From contig JAJOHG010000002.1 in the NCBI GenBank assembly GCA_021029095.1, positions 1,612,001 through 1,676,000 on the forward strand: DNA of 64,000 nucleotides, in the 5' to 3' direction. Below are positions 41,601 to 52,765 of the stretch, piece by piece. The stretch is from Phellopilus nigrolimitatus (Eukaryota > Basidiomycota > Agaricomycetes > Hymenochaetales > Hymenochaetaceae). The notes under the pieces were generated by a model. That model did no database searches and was not told the DNA's origin. It was given only the letters and a program-made list of their open reading frames with translations. The first letter of the stretch is position 1. Every line of letters starts with the position of its first letter. The position numbers were made by a program, and so were the translations under genes.

Positions 41601-42477
41601 TCTGATCAAATACGTCCAGGAATTCATGAAACCTTTCTGGCACCTTGCTTTTCCAGTCTGGCGGTTCTGCCACCTTCCAATTGAGGGGTTCAGGAGTAGG
41701 TCCATCTTTCTCGTCTATGTAGCGTAACCAGAACATTTCCTCCACAATCCTCCTATCCAATTCATCCTCCTCATCATCATCCTCATCGGCTATCAAGCCC
41801 GGCATAGGCTTTATCGTTCGTATCCTAGCCTCCTCCTCTCTCTTTTCTCGCTTCTGCAGTGACTGGCATGTTTTTGGGCATCGAGTCAGCTTTACTTCGC
41901 CTGAGCTCCAATCGATTTCTGGATTATGTCTTTTTAACCATGGGTGCCCTAAAATGACAGTGGTTTTACCCAGGTTACAGATTTCGAAAGTTGCCTTTTC
42001 TCGATGTTCCCCATACTGCACAATTAAGTCTACTTCCTCATCTATTGACCCTCCTTGGTTCTTTGTCCCATCCACATTGTAGACCGGTATGCTTCGTGCA
42101 AGCTTACGTGTCTTTAGACGGTTTGATTTTACAAATTCGGTGTCAATGAAGAGGCCAGTAGCACCACTATCCAGTAGTGCTTCTATATCCAGTCTTTCGT
42201 TGGTGTCGCTAGTCTGCAATGTGATTCGCATTGCGACATGTCGACTGTTGACCGATCGAATGAATTTCTTCTCTCCTTTTCCTTCCTTTTCCGATGATGA
42301 ATTGGGACAAGAACATGTATTCGAATGGGGAATTAAGCACGCCCTTTTGGCGCCGAGCTCTGAACCAGTCAGAGACCCCCCTGAACCTTTACAGTCTAAT
42401 ATTACATCATCATTCAAAGAAGAAAATCGATTCTGAGTCACAAGCGGGAGATTGTTCACTTGGACTCGGTTTGAAAA
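38608..42477 (-). CDS. Gypsy-2 Pol (protease, RT, RNase H, integrase, chromodomain)
   Basis: About 1290 codons, open from the -1 site at 42474-42480; no ATG starts it (the frame opens with GTG at the gag stop). Domain order: aspartic protease ([15 protein letters not shown]), RT with YIDD at 41062-41073, RNase H ([14 protein letters not shown]), integrase with an HHCC region ([17 protein letters not shown]) and D, D, E residues ([26 protein letters not shown]), a GPY/F-type module ([11 protein letters not shown]), then a C-terminal chromodomain ([27 protein letters not shown]). Chromodomains of such elements direct integration to modified histones. All motifs look intact. Confidence 0.95.
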   Translation of the reverse strand, partial: FSNRVQVNNLPLVTQNRFSSLNDDVILDCKGSGGSLTGSELGAKRACLIPHSNTCSCPNSSSEKEGKGEKKFIRSVNSRHVAMRITLQTSDTNERLDIEALLDSGATGLFIDTEFVKSNRLKTRKLARSIPVYNVDGTKNQGGSIDEEVDLIVQYGEHREKATFEICNLGKTTVILGHPWLKRHNPEIDWSSGEVKLTRCPKTCQSLQKREKREEEARIRTIKPMPGLIADEDDDEEDELDRRIVEEMFWLRYIDEKDGPTPEPLNWKVAEPPDWKSKVPERFHEFLDVFDQKTSERLPTRKPWDHEISLKPDFVPKKSKVYPLSQDEDDEVGRFIQEQEAKGYIRPSKSPMTSPIFFINKKDGKRRMITDHRYLNSGTVKNAYPLPLISDIIDKLKGAKYFSKMDLRWGYHNVRIKEGDEWKAAFATSRGAYEPLVMTFGLCNAPSTFQNMMNDIFNDLMIEGVVVIYIDDILVFTETMEENDRIVKEILKRLRENDLFLKPEKCVFGVEEVEFLGMMIRNGEVSMMEDKVEGVKNWPVPKKVKDVESFLGFANFYRRFIKDFAKITRPLNDLKKKDKTWKWGEKEQKAFDELKARFCARPVVVIPDSRKEMRVESDASDFATGAVLSMKCDDGLWRPCAYLSKSLNDVERNYDVHDKELLGIMRALEAWRHHLEGSTHKFEIWTDHKNLEYFMKAKKLNRRQARWSLFLSRFDFKIIHKPGATMRKTDALSRRVDFKEGVENDNKDVVLLKPEFFRIKATQQGHVLLEGAEKELLTQIRGAKDWDEAVVKAADELRKSGTRRLRGEEWEEEQGLILYRGKVYVPKDGQIRREIVKLHHDSAVAGHPGNWKTLELIARNYWWPGMTKFVQTYVKGCDTCARYKIFPEKPAGKLMPNQTPTAPWEDISVDFVTGLPEAQGFNALLVVCDRFSKQIHVINTREETSALGLAALYRDHVWKIHGLPLTVISDRGPQFASAFMKELNGILGIKTKLSTAYHPQTDGQTERMNQEIEQYLRMFIDHRQENWPSWTAMAEFAYNNKVQTATKVSPFYSVYGRNPRMGFEVRRDSKVEAAEDFANRMKGIHEEAKSALEKAKDEMQKYADQRRGDAPKYKVGDKVWLDTTNLKINRPSRKLAEKRIGPYPITRIISPNAVQLRLPSTIKIHPVVNVSRIRLHTAASIPGQRALPPPAIEVGEEKDYEVEEILDARQRRGKLEFLVKWKGYTDENNTWEPQENCKRSRGLINDFYKKHPAAPRAISMIDFQALKFRPYENFTATPSDFVNRLEVDP

Positions 42478-43667
42478 CCCTGCTCCTTAGCCTTCGCTTC
42501 CAGAGCATCCTTGTCCTTCTGCGCAGCAGCTTCTTGCTCGAAATAGTCGCGCATCTGGTCGTACGTCATCGCCCTGACATCGAGGCCCACTTTACAGTCC
42601 CTCGCATAATGTCCAAGACGACCGCATTTGAAACACTTCACCGGCGGCCTACGGCCCGTCCGGTCCACATCCATCGCATTAGGGTCTCTAGGCGCTCCCG
42701 TGGTCGACGTCCCTGACGCACCCGGCTGAGTCCTACCCTGTCCATAACTTTGTTGTACCGGCACCTGTGGTTGTTGGTACGTCCTTGTCTGAGTCTGAGT
42801 CTGCGTCGCCTTCCCTGCATTCCCTGATTGTCCTGGAGTCACTCGCTTTTGCTCCACCGCACTGCGACGATAGGCTTCGCTTTCTCGCCACTGTCGATCA
42901 AGTCGCTGGGCCCACTCGTACCATCCATCAATGAACGCTCCTGACCCTGGTGGGTGCTCGAATCGCTGGAGGGTGGTAGGCATTGCCGGTAATGCGTACA
43001 GACGCGTAAGTAGTTGACCATTAATTTTCTTTTTGAACGCTTCAATTAATGCAGCGTCATTATAACCAGTTCGCGCAGCAAGGTCTTGGAACTTTACTAT
43101 GAACGCATCTGCCGACTCTGTTCCTTGGCGTATGTTCTCCAGTTTGGAGACAGCCGTGGCTCTGGGATTGGGGTCTGCAAAATGCATCTTGAAGACCTCC
43201 GCGAAACTCGGCCATGTAGGGAAGGTTTCAGGAGGGGGTGCTTGGGGTGGTGTCGCATTTGCCGCCGCGCTGCGGTCCCGAGCATTTGCTTCCATCCTAT
43301 CCAGATACATTTGCTTCCAATCATTCACCACCTCCCCTTGCATGTATGAAAGCGCAAACACCACCTCCTCAAATACGGTTGGGAATGATGCAGCGTGTGT
43401 CGAAATGTAGAGTCGTGTCGCAAGCAGCCATCCTTCTGCCTCTTCCCTTTTTCCATCGTAGATTGGGGGTAGAGCAGTTTTAGGCATAGGAGGTCGTGCC
43501 GCAATGGGAGCTGGTGCAGGTGCTGCCGCTGCTGCAGGAGGGGGAATTGCGGTGAGGTTGGCAACATTGGTGGTGAGTGCCGCCAACTGTGCACCCAAGT
43601 GTACTACCTCCTGCGATAGAGTCCCAATGAGGTTCAGCAACTGCTGCTCCGTAAAGTTGCCCGCCAT
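42456..43667 (-). CDS. Gypsy-2 Gag
   Basis: 403 codons. A coiled-coil-like N-terminus and Pro/Ala linker precede the retrotransposon gag core ([39 protein letters not shown]) and a CX2CX4HX4C zinc knuckle ([14 protein letters not shown]). It packages the RNA and forms the particle shell. The stop at 42456-42458 lies 16 nt beyond the slippery site. Confidence 0.93.
   Translation of the reverse strand: MAGNFTEQQLLNLIGTLSQEVVHLGAQLAALTTNVANLTAIPPPAAAAAPAPAPIAARPPMPKTALPPIYDGKREEAEGWLLATRLYISTHAASFPTVFEEVVFALSYMQGEVVNDWKQMYLDRMEANARDRSAAANATPPQAPPPETFPTWPSFAEVFKMHFADPNPRATAVSKLENIRQGTESADAFIVKFQDLAARTGYNDAALIEAFKKKINGQLLTRLYALPAMPTTLQRFEHPPGSGAFIDGWYEWAQRLDRQWRESEAYRRSAVEQKRVTPGQSGNAGKATQTQTQTRTYQQPQVPVQQSYGQGRTQPGASGTSTTGAPRDPNAMDVDRTGRRPPVKCFKCGRLGHYARDCKVGLDVRAMTYDQMRDYFEQEAAAQKDKDALEAKAKEQGFQTESK
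42474..42480 (-). promoter_or_regulatory. -1 ribosomal frameshift site (GGGTTTT) of Gypsy-2
   Basis: In the gag frame CAG GGT TTT CAA; slippage by one base gives GGG TTT TCA AAC, which is the pol frame and stays open. The heptamer is the same as in Gypsy-1. Confidence 0.82.
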
Positions 43668-44305
43668 GTCTGGGGAAACTAACTAGCAACGAGATATGTT
43701 TCGGTATATAATTCTACTAACTACGGCGCCGCCAGGCACACACGCTTCAGCAATTGCACGAGAGGGCTACGACGTGGTGTTCGCCTGTCCCTTACTACTC
43801 GTGGGGTATCGTTCCCAATAGCTCGGCTTAAGCCTACGCTACCAAAAGTTCACCAAGCGCGTGGGGTGCGATTTAATAAAGCAAGGAGTAGAAAGTGAAC
43901 ACGCGGCGAGTCGGTAGTGGAACCTGACACTCTGATTTCCGCGTGTGTGGGAGTATGGGGTTTCCTATCAAAAAGCCGCGCGTCGATCAAGGGATCAACG
44001 ACGGTAAGGACGAGGTCGCGGGAACCGAAGGTGAGGTAATTCTTGATAGTGTTGGCGCTGAAGGTAGAAGATGGAGAGTCGATGTGTGTGTCGGAAGTGC
44101 TGTTCAGGTCGAAGGTGGTGTCCTCGAGGTCGAAGGTCGTACCGCTCTGAACGCACTCGTCGGGTGTGAGGTGAAATGGTGAAGTAATGAAAACAGGCCG
44201 CCGCAACGTGTCGCGACGACAAGGCAAGAGTTTATAGAGATGAGGGCGAGGTAGAGATGAGAGAGACGTTTGGAGAATGCGCAATGAGAAAAAATCGAGT
44301 TCTAC
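43668..44305 (-). other. Gypsy-2 5' leader
   Basis: About 640 nt between PBS and gag ATG. A frame is open across part of it (44365-43850) but begins in the LTR and shows no domain; it could be an upstream ORF. No other feature. Confidence 0.5.
44293..44303 (-). promoter_or_regulatory. Gypsy-2 primer-binding site, self-priming type
   Basis: AGAACTCGATT on the sense strand, 2 nt inside the 5' LTR. It is exactly complementary to AATCGAGTTCT at 44432-44422 in the same LTR, about 30 nt downstream of the TATA box, where the RNA should start. No TGG for a tRNA CCA end is present. Confidence 0.72.
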
Positions 44306-44701
44306 TGTTAGAGCACACCACAAACCAAAAGGCTGAGGCACAAACTCCAAAGCACAAGACGACAAGAGAGAGAATGCTGAGCTGACTTAGTAGGGATCAC
44401 ACTTTATGGTGGATATTCTAAGAGAACTCGATTGAGTCTCCCAGTCATGTATTGCCTCCTTATATACCTAAGTCTAGTGCGCACAGACCAAGCAGTACAC
44501 TACCTAATATAGTTACACTAGTGGAGCGAGTGGAGCTAATGATGTCATAAGTGATGTCATCGTCAATGATGTTACTATGACATCATGGTCTAGACTACGA
44601 TGTCATAATGACGTCAGTGTAGAATGTTCTAGACAGTCACGTGACTGAGAGGTTGCAAGTTCAAGACAAGGTAAAGGTAAAATAAAATACGTGTCATAAC
44701 A
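44306..44701 (-). repeat. Gypsy-2 5' LTR
   Basis: 396 bp; the sense promoter reads CRE-like cluster (about 44616-44540), TATATAAGG (about 44459-44467), and presumed RNA start near 44432. Confidence 0.95.
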
Positions 44702-44706
44702 CTTCG

Positions 44707-47656
44707 CGACACGGCGAATGCGGCCGAGGAGACACTGAGCCTCATGGAGCTCCACGCTCGCATGGGCCACATCTCGCCTAAGGTCGTGGAGCGATTAGTA
44801 CGAAATGGGTGGGTTACGGGCTTGCGCCTCGACACCTCTGGACCGACGCCGACACTCTGCGAGTCCTGCGTATACGCCAAAGCGACCCACCGCATGATCG
44901 CGCGTGAACGAGGCGGAGAGCGCGCTGCGCATTTCGGAGGCGAGGTCCATACCGATGTCTGGGGACCGTCGCCGACTCGCTCGCTCGGCGGACGACACTA
45001 CTACGTTTCATTCACGGACGACGCGACGCGCGTAACAAAGCTGTACCTGCTGAAGAAGAAAAGTGACGTATTTCGCTCTTACCGACTCTTCGAAGCCTGG
45101 GCCGAAACCCAGTTGAGCGCAAAGATCCAGGTCCTTCATTCGGACCGCGGCGGCGAGTACACTGGGAAGGAATTTGTCATGTATTTGGATAGCAGAGGTA
45201 CGCGGCAGAAACTTACTGTTCATGACACTCCGCAACACAACGGTGTTGCGGAGCGTCTAAACCGGACCATATTGGAAAAGATACGCGCTATGCTGCACGC
45301 GAGCCGGATGCCGAAGTTTTTGTGGGCCGAGGTGGCTCGCCATGCTGTTTGGTTGAAGAACCGGACACCGACGCACGCACTGAAAGACAAGACGCCGCAC
45401 GAAGCGCTGACCGGGCGGAAACCCGATCTTCGCGGACTGCGCGTCTGGGGATCAAAGTGCTGGGTGCATGACGATACGAGCTCTAAGCTCGCACCGCGCG
45501 CGCGCGAAGGACGGTGGATGGGGTTCGATATCACCTCGAACGGGCAAAGGATTTTTTGGCCGGAAAAGAAGACAATTAGCGTCGAGCGTAACGTATATTT
45601 CGACCCCGGAGACTTTTCGAGTCGTCTCGAGGGGGAGGAACTTGACGGTGGAGTAGAAAACGAAACGACTTCGAAAAACTCACCACCGACAGCGACACCG
45701 CCCGCCGCGAATCCGCCGACGCAGCCACCACCCGCCGAAAATCCTCAAGGATCCGCCGATCCCGCTGAACCGGCGAGCGATCCCCCAGTGGGACAGCCAC
45801 AGCCTGCCCCGGAGAGACCAGCAGCGTCTCATCTTCCGGCGCAAGCACCAGAGCCGCGCGAACGGCGAGTTCGCGCGCCATCGGCTTATCTTCGTCGCCT
45901 GGATTCCGGAGAGGGAGCGCCTTCGCATTGGCGCCGCGATGGTGCCGTTCCGCGAGGAATGCGCACATTGCGTGAGTATGTTGATCAGGAGGAGGAGACC
46001 GCGAACCTGGCGGTGGAGGAAGACGATTATGATGTCGAATACGAGTTTTCGGCCGCGATGGAAGAGGTCGAGGGACTCGAGCCGCGTTCGCTCACAGAGG
46101 CGAAACGCCTGCCGGAATGGTCAGAATGGGAGCGCGCGGTGAATGAGGAGTTGGAGACACTTCGCGCGGCTGGTACGTGGGTGCTGGAGGAGCCTCCGGC
46201 GGGTGCCAACGTTGTCGGGTCAAAGTGGGTCTTCAAGATCAAAAAGGATGCGGCCGGAAACGTCGTCCGTCGCAAAGCTCGACTTGTCGCGCAGGGATTC
46301 AGCCAGGTGCCGGGGATCGATTACTTCGACACCTTCGCACCTGTCGCGAAGCTCGCATCCATCCGTGCGACACTCGCGATGGCCGCGCGATTGGACCTGG
46401 AGCTCGAGCAAGTCGACATCAAGGGTGCTTACCTTAACGGTGAGCTAGAGCTGGGTGAGGTCATTTACATGCGGCATCCTCCCGGATATGCGCCGCGCGA
46501 CGCGGGAACAAGAGTCTTGAGGTTGCGGAAGACCTTGTATGGGCTGAAGCAGAGTGGACGGAGGTGGTACCAGAAGTTGACATGGATATTCGTCGACGAG
46601 CTTGGACTGACACGCTGTGACGTGGACCAAGCTGTGTTTTTCCGTCACGATGGGCGTGACGTGACTATTGTCGTCGTGCATGTCGACGACTGCACGATCG
46701 CTGCCACGACCAGCTCTCTTGTGTCCGCACTCAAGGCCGGCCTGTCTCGCTACGTCGAAGTTACGGACTTAGGGTCTCTGCACTGGCTGCTGGGGATCGA
46801 GGTCCAACGAAACCGCGACGCGAGAACACTCTCGCTGTCGCAATCATCATACATCGACTCAATCCTCGGCCGTTTCAATTTTGAGGAACTCAAGCCCGTC
46901 TCATCGCCGATGGACCCGAACTCGCACCTCCACAGCACCCAGGGCCCGAAGACCGCGCAGGACCACGCCCTGATGCGCGGAGTACCGTACCGCGAAGCGC
47001 TCGGATCGCTAATGTACGCAGCGATGGCGACACGGCCGGACATCGCGTTCGCCGTAACGCTGCTGTCACGTTTCTCAAATGACCCTGGACCCGCGCATTG
47101 GGAAGCCGTAAAGCGGGTATTCCGCTACCTGAAGGGCTCGCGCAAACTCCGACTCACGTACAGAGGGATTGGAGACGCGGCGGATGGTGGAATGAAGGGG
47201 TACGCGGATGCGGATGGGAGCATGCAGGAGGACCGGCGCGCAATCTCAGGTAATGCATTTTTGATTGACGGCGGCGCCGTTTCCTGGTACTCCAAACGAC
47301 AGGAGATTGTTTCGCTCTCGACGACCGAGAGCGAGTACGTCGCGGCGACGCACGCCGCGAAGGAGGCGATCTGGCTTCGCCAGCTCATCATGCAAATTTT
47401 CAAGCCGATTGACGGACCGACTGTCCTTTTCTCTGACAACCAGTCTGCCATCGCACTCACTAAAGACCATCAGTACCATGCGCGCACGAAGCATATCGAC
47501 ATCCGGTATCACTTCCTGCGCTGGGTCTGCGAAAACGGGTCGATCAAGCTCACATACTGCCCGACCGCCGATATGGTTGCCGACGCGCTCACGAAGCCAC
47601 TCCCTTCGTTCAAGGTGAAGCATTTCGCGGCCGCGCTCGGGCTCCTCTCGACTTGA
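44707..47656 (+). CDS. Copia-2 polyprotein, part 3 (integrase, RT, RNase H)
   Basis: Resumes in frame after the CTTCG duplication. The integrase has the HHCC region (LHARMGHIS, CESCVYAK) and D, D, E (HTDVWGP, HSDRGGEYTG, NGVAERLNRT). A Pro-rich linker is followed by RT (VDIKGAYLNGELE, HVDD at 46679-46690) and RNase H (KGYADADGS, STTESEYVAA). The stop TGA (47654-47656) abuts the polypurine tract. A Met at 44744 (in SLMELHARMGH) would allow only a truncated Pol; as inserted it is cut off from gag. Confidence 0.93.
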
Positions 47657-47663
47657 GGGGGAG
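47655..47663 (+). promoter_or_regulatory. Copia-2 polypurine tract
   Basis: GAGGGGGAG immediately before the 3' LTR. Confidence 0.75.
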
Positions 47664-48230
47664 TGTTGGAATCCAAGTCGGCGGAGCCGCGAGGCCGAGA
47701 GCGAGTGCGCACTGGTTGCGTGCTCGGGCGGCGAGGTCACGAGCGCATCGTCTCGGCTCAGCGAGCCCGAGGCTCACTGGACCGCGATTGGCTGGCCCGC
47801 GATCTCGGTTCACCCGTGCGCCACTCGCACACCACCCCCGCTCGCTGTCCGAGCCCCCTCGTTTTACAGTGCCGAGATAGATAGTTATTTACTCATCATT
47901 TATGTGTCTTTATCTCCCTTTATCGTCCCCCCTTTCTTTCGTAGCGTAAAACCGGCTTTCCGCAGCCCGAAAACCAGTAGTATAAAAACCCCCTTTTATT
48001 CTTCTGGCCACCTCAGACGTTCGCATCACCGCGCAAACGACTGAGGTGAGCCTTCTAACATTATAACGAACTATTCTACTTTTACTTATTACTTCATTAA
48101 ACTAGCTTACCGTGTACTAGGTTAGTTTCCGATATATAGACGTTCGCATCACCGCGCAAACGACTGAGCTTACCGTGTACTAGGTGTACTGTTGTAGAGC
48201 CGTTGCGCGGACTTGTCTCACCAAGCTACA
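47664..48230 (+). repeat. Copia-2 3' LTR
   Basis: 567 bp, followed by TTACG (48231-48235); nearly identical to the 5' LTR. Confidence 0.95.
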
Positions 48231-48389
48231 TTACGAACGTATACAGACGTATTATACGGTTTCAATACGTGTACGGTCCCGTATATACGTGACAGTATTT
48301 TAGACCCTCAAAAAGCATTACGATACTGGTACGTGACCGTACCGTACCGTACCGTATTTCGTATATACGGGTACGTTGCGGAGCCCTAG

Positions 48390-49088
48390 TACTATCCTCC
48401 CCACGGCGACCCGAATCTCAATTATACAATAGTGAGATGGCTCATATATATATACATGATGCACATAAATAGATGGAATGCGAAATCACAACCTCCAGAG
48501 AAGGCTTGCGTTGTCGCGAACGCAGTAATGCAAGTTCTGGGATAAGAATGGTAGATTGGACTTTCAACATTAAGAGGTCTGCGTCGTCAGCGAAGAAGAC
48601 GCGCGATCTATCTGCTATAAGCTTCTTAGAGCCGAGTTCTCTTTTTACAATTGTGAGGAGCAATTATCATCATGATGCAACGACTCATGATAGCCACTTC
48701 TCGCGCATACCTGGACGGGCTTGTTTCCTTGAACATTATATTTCTTCCTGAGCCTTCGGTCCAATCCGCCTCACTTTCTTCGATCTTGGAAATCACAACT
48801 TCCAGCGTCTGATCTTTTCATTTCCTTCGACATACATAGTCCATTCGTCATCAGCATCCATGTGCATTACGCATGAGAAATCATGAAGACACCAAAACTC
48901 CCCATAGACGAAAATGAAAAGCCAAAAGAGATAAATAAATGTAAGTAGATGTGCCATATCAAAGTAAATTCGTGAAATCGTAATGCCGGGCCCGTCTAGT
49001 AGCTACAGTAGTGCGACAGATACATGTGATATGCGGGATGCGTCCTGTCTTCCTTTCCTATTCCCTGTGTCGTGTAGAAGGTTTTTGT
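48390..49088. other. Intergenic, unit B, after the nested block
   Basis: Noncoding; matches 14870-15649 of unit A with one copy of the 66-bp element that is tandem in A. No gene. Confidence 0.6.
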
Positions 49089-51468
49089 TCACATTGACAC
49101 AGCAGGCGGACTCTTCTCGGTGCTCGGCCGCCCGGAAGGCGTCGGCGCGCCGGAGGAGCCCATCTCCTTCGTCTGCTTCAGTCCGCGCTCGATGGACCGC
49201 TTCAGCGAGTACTCGCGCAGCATCATCACTGCAGAAACGAAAGCAAAGGCACGGAGTAAGCGCCCCAATCTCACCAGTCGATGACAGAAGAACGAAAAAT
49301 GCACCGAAGACCAGCCCTACAAAGGCAATCGGCACGGAGACGATGTAGATCGTCGCGAGGCTGAGCGTGTACGCGTGCAGGACCTGCTCGCGCAGCGCAA
49401 CGGGCTCGATCTTCGACAGGCCCGTGTAGTCCGCGATCCCAGACCCCGCGGGCGTGTAGCCAGCGACGCGCGCGATCCGCCTCTTCAACTCCGTCGCGAA
49501 GATTGTGTCGCCGACGGAGATGCCGACCGTGCCGCCGAGCGTCCTAGAGAGTGAGCGCGTGTCAGCGAGCCGCTTCGATGTCGGAAGAAGCGGCACAGGA
49601 GAAACGCACCGTATGAGCGTGTATGTTGCCGTGCTGGTGGCCATGTCCTTCATCGGCATGGCTGCCTGAAGGCCGATGAGCGGCGGCTCGAAGAGGCACC
49701 CGATGCCAAGACCCGCAACGAGGAGCCAGATCTCCTGCTTCGCTGTGCTCGTGTTTTCTTCCAACATGGTCATCAGGCCCTAGATCACAAAAAGAGATTG
49801 GCACGGGAACAATGCAGTTAGCAAAGCTGGAAACGCACAAAGCCGAGCGTCATGACGGCCCACCCCACCCACATCACAGGGCGGTACCGCCCCGTCTTGT
49901 TCACGATAACGCCGCTCACGATCGCCATCAACGAGGAGCCCAGCGACAGCGGCAGCTGGCGCACGCCCGTCATCGTCGCATTGGACCCGAGCACCTGGAA
50001 GTACAATGGCACGTAGTAGCTCGCGCTAAAGAACATGAACGAGTGCAGCAGCGCGGACAACAGGATCGCGGTCGTCGTGCGCGTGCGGAACAGGCGCGGC
50101 GGGATGATCGGCTGCTTCGACGTGAAGTACTCGTTGACGCCGCCCAAAACGATGAGCACGCCGCCGACGATTAGCGGCGCGAGCGTCTGTGGAGCGACCC
50201 ACCCGCGCGCGGCGGTCTCCGCACTCTGGAAGCCGACGAGCACGAGCACGATCCCGCCGATGAAGAGCCCGAGACCGAGAAAGTCGAATGTCGATGCGAC
50301 CTCGCGCACGGTGCGCCGCTTGGTCGGGTTGAGGTGCAGGAAGAAGAAGAGGATGACGGCGGCTGCTCCGCCGGTGGGGAGATTGATCCAGAAACACCAG
50401 CGCCAGGAGACGTGGTCGGCGAAGGCACCGCCGACGAGTGGGCCGATGACGCTGGCGATGCCCCATGTGGCACCAATGAAGCCAGCGTATTTTCCTCGCT
50501 CTTCAAGAGATGCTAAAAGTGCATAAATAAGTATTTTGACGAAGGGAAGAATGAAGGTAAAGGCATACTGATGTCGGAAATGGTGATCATAACCATTTGG
50601 ATAATTCCGCCGCCCCCGATGCCTTGTAATCCACGACCTGTGAACGGAAGCAATAATCAGAATAGATATTTGGAAATATATATGAATAAATAAACTTACA
50701 TAGGGCGAGCCAGATGAAGGTCTGTGCTGCACCGCACAAGGCAGAACCCAGCAGGAAAATGGAGATGCAGAAAAAGAGAATTGGCTTGCGACCGATGATA
50801 TCAGAAAGCTTTCCGTATAACGGACTCAAGCCTGTGTAAGACGTGTGAGCAAAACTGGGAAGAGAAATGCACAATTTAGTCTTACATGCGGACACTGCGG
50901 AAATTGACAGAATCAGTGACCGATACTATGAGATGAAGGAGAGTACGCACTTAAGAGGTATGCAGTGCCGACCCAACTATACCCAGATGCACCGCCAATA
51001 TCTCTGACGATCGTAGGGAGCGCAACTGCAGCAATTGTCTGGTCCAGAGCAGCCAGAAAGACTGGATTGAATTATGAGACTGTGTAAAGTTTGAAAAGAG
51101 AAACTCGGGACAAACCTGTCAACATGAGGCTATATGCGCGTTAGATATTTGATTATCGAGAAGACGACGATGCTGAAAGTTACCCAGGAAAGACGATCTT
51201 CATGTTACTTCGAGCGATGAAAAGTCAGCGAAAACTCCAGATAGAAAAAGTGAATGACACACTTGTGGGGAATTGCTTGCACTTCAGCATCCTGCCATGT
51301 TGAACCAGGAGCTTGCCTTTGGTCACTGCCCTTCTCGACATCGGCAGGATCTACTGAATTTGGATTTAGAATTCTTGGGTCCTCCTCTGCGAGAGTGTTC
51401 CGGTCGGCGTCTGCAAGGTCGCGCGTCGCAGAGCCTGCTTGGGGATGATCGTGGTTGCTGGCAGACAT
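49089..51468 (-). CDS. DHA2-family MFS transporter, copy B
   Basis: Same exon layout and almost the same protein as copy A: start [12 protein letters not shown] at 51468, [49 protein letters not shown], last exon [11 protein letters not shown] ending at 49089. Intron borders remain GT-AG and no internal stop was found. Differences are mainly in the N- and C-terminal tails ([19 protein letters not shown] in B). Predicted plasma-membrane drug:H+ antiporter; substrate unknown. The upstream region changes abruptly near 51530, so its promoter differs from that of copy A. Confidence 0.87.
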
Positions 51469-51532
51469 GGGGAGCTGAGGGCTGAGGGGACGACGGAAAG
51501 TAGGGCATATATATATTTCCTGTCGGCGCGGA

Positions 51533-52484
51533 CCAAAGTCCGCACAATGTGCATAAGTAGTCGCATGATCGCTGAAAGATAGAGCCTGTAATATATACCA
51601 AAAACGAAATAGAAGGAGGGAAAAAAGTCTACACGACATGTATGTATTCCACAGCGCAAGGTAAGCGATAGTTCCGAGATTATAAGTTAGACGTTAATGT
51701 AAAGAGCTAGCAGAGCTATGCAATAAACAGAGGCCAATTGATGGACACAAGAGACACCAAGCATCGAGCAAGCAACGAACATCGCGGTTCAGAATTTTTT
51801 CCTATATGAACCAAGAGAGGAGGATGATGAGAGAAGGACGAGAGGGCAAGATGAGAGGAAGGGAAGAAGAACGAGGGCGAGGTAGATAATAAAAATATAA
51901 TGTGCAAGGGCGCGTTTCCGAGGATATAGTGCGTATCGCAAAGCAAAGAATATGTGAATGATAAGAACAGCAGAGATTCGGAGAAAAGAAAGTCATGATT
52001 TCTCTATATGTGCCCACTGATATATTACCACACTGACCCAGTTGTCAGCGGACTGAACGAATCAACGGTCAGCGGTCTGAAGGGCTTGTCGATGAAACGC
52101 TCAGTCGACATCGCAATCGATGCCCGCGCGCGAATCCAGATGCTCGACGAAGTCCACGAGGAAGCGCACCTGCTCATACGTCTCCACAGCCTTGAGGCTC
52201 CGCCGCCGGCGCACGACCACAATCGCGCGCTCGACGAGCTGCACTGTTGCGCGGCACACGCGCGGCACGGGCACCCTCTGCGCAAGCGCAGCAGGAACAG
52301 GTGCCGCGATTGCGTCCTGCTCCGCAGCCGAATGTGGGACCACAGAGGCGACGCTTTCAATAGGCGTCGCCACGTACGTGCCATGCGTGCGCGCACAGAT
52401 GTCCGCGTCCTTCCAGCCCCTCGGGTATCGGGAGGCGGAGCACGTCCAGACCCAGCTCATTCGCGACGCAGGCATAGTCTGGCC
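51533..52484 (-). repeat. Inverted duplication of the phosphatase 3' end and downstream DNA
   Basis: The reverse complement matches about 55445-56557, including the last coding part, the stop and the about 550 bp that follow, with small indels. The arms are about 3 kb apart and inverted. About 158 bp (the equivalent of 55511-55668) is missing from this arm. Confidence 0.88.
52101..52484 (-). pseudogene. Phosphatase C-terminal fragment lacking the catalytic loop
   Basis: Encodes the same tail as the phosphatase gene (WKDADICARTHGTYVAT, ETYEQVRFLVDFVEHLDSR), ending in the same stop. The internal deletion removes the HCX5R loop and puts the upstream remnant in another frame. It is joined directly to the MFS fragment at 52485. 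Confidence 0.88.
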
Positions 52485-52765
52485 ATCCCGCCGATGAAGA
52501 GCACAGCCCGAAAAAGCGAACGTAGATGCGACCTCGCGGACGGTGCGCTGCTTAGTCGGGTTGAGGTACAGGAAGAAGAAGAAGACCACGGCTGGGCTGC
52601 CCGTTGGGGATATCAATCCAGGGACTCAAGCGTCAGGAGACATGGTCGGCGAAGGCGCCGCCGACGAGCGGGCTGATGACGCGGTCCCAGGTAGTACAGA
52701 TGAAGCCGCCGTACTTCCCTCGCTCATCAAGAGAGGTTATAAGCATATAAACAATCCACAGTAGT
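52485..52765 (-). pseudogene. Third MFS transporter fragment
   Basis: In broken frames it encodes [28 protein letters not shown] and [17 protein letters not shown], matching one internal exon of the DHA2 transporters at 16840-17080 and 50280-50510. It is more diverged than copies A and B are from each other. Both ends are truncated. The left end abuts the phosphatase fragment, creating a chimeric open frame (52616-52101). Confidence 0.85.

Larger units (their letters stand above)
38201..44701 (-). mobile_element. Gypsy-2: chromodomain Ty3/gypsy element (chromovirus)
   Basis: Two 396-bp LTRs (38201-38596 and 44306-44701) with TGTTA...TAACA ends and the target duplication CTTCG (38196-38200 and 44702-44706). 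Gag and Pol are open and linked by a frameshift site; Pol ends in a chromodomain, marking it as a chromovirus. One LTR difference was noticed (CATTGTC versus CATCGTC). It inserted into Copia-2 in the opposite orientation. Confidence 0.96.
24077..48230 (+). mobile_element. Copia-2, Ty1/copia LTR retrotransposon split by two nested insertions
   Basis: Two 567-bp LTRs (24077-24643 and 47664-48230) with TTACG target duplications (24072-24076 and 48231-48235). Its coding sequence lies in three blocks, 24717-25964, 37854-38200 and 44707-47656, separated by insertions that each carry their own target duplication. The block lengths sum to a multiple of three and the frame is continuous across both junctions. 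The element was therefore intact when it was hit. One LTR difference was noticed (CTTTCC versus CTTACC), so it is young. Confidence 0.95.
22584..48389. mobile_element. hAT-like TIR DNA transposon (non-autonomous), host of all nested insertions
   Basis: Terminal inverted repeats CTAGGGCTCCGCAACGTACC at 22584-22603 and, inverted, at 48370-48389. Inside both ends are many copies of short GTACGGTA/ACGTAC-type subterminal motifs (22600-22745 and 48232-48370). Once nested insertions are subtracted the element is under 1 kb, with no transposase. TACTAT is present on both sides (22570-22575 and 48390-48395), but on the left it is separated from the TIR by 8 nt, so the exact end and target duplication are unclear. 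The TAGGG-type terminus suggests the hAT superfamily; this is an inference. Confidence 0.65.
19557..51530 (+). repeat. Segmental duplication unit B (interrupted)
   Basis: Direct repeat of unit A. The unit reads 19557-22575, is interrupted by the nested block 22584-48389, and resumes at 48390 (TACTATCC...CACGGCGACCCGAA), matching unit A at about 14870 onward. It ends near 51530, exactly where the inverted phosphatase duplication begins. Confidence 0.85.

Noticed and set aside
43850..44365. 171-codon ORF in the Gypsy-2 leader, considered as an extra gene
   Set aside because: It begins inside the LTR, has no domain and could be a chance open frame; mentioned only as a possible upstream ORF.
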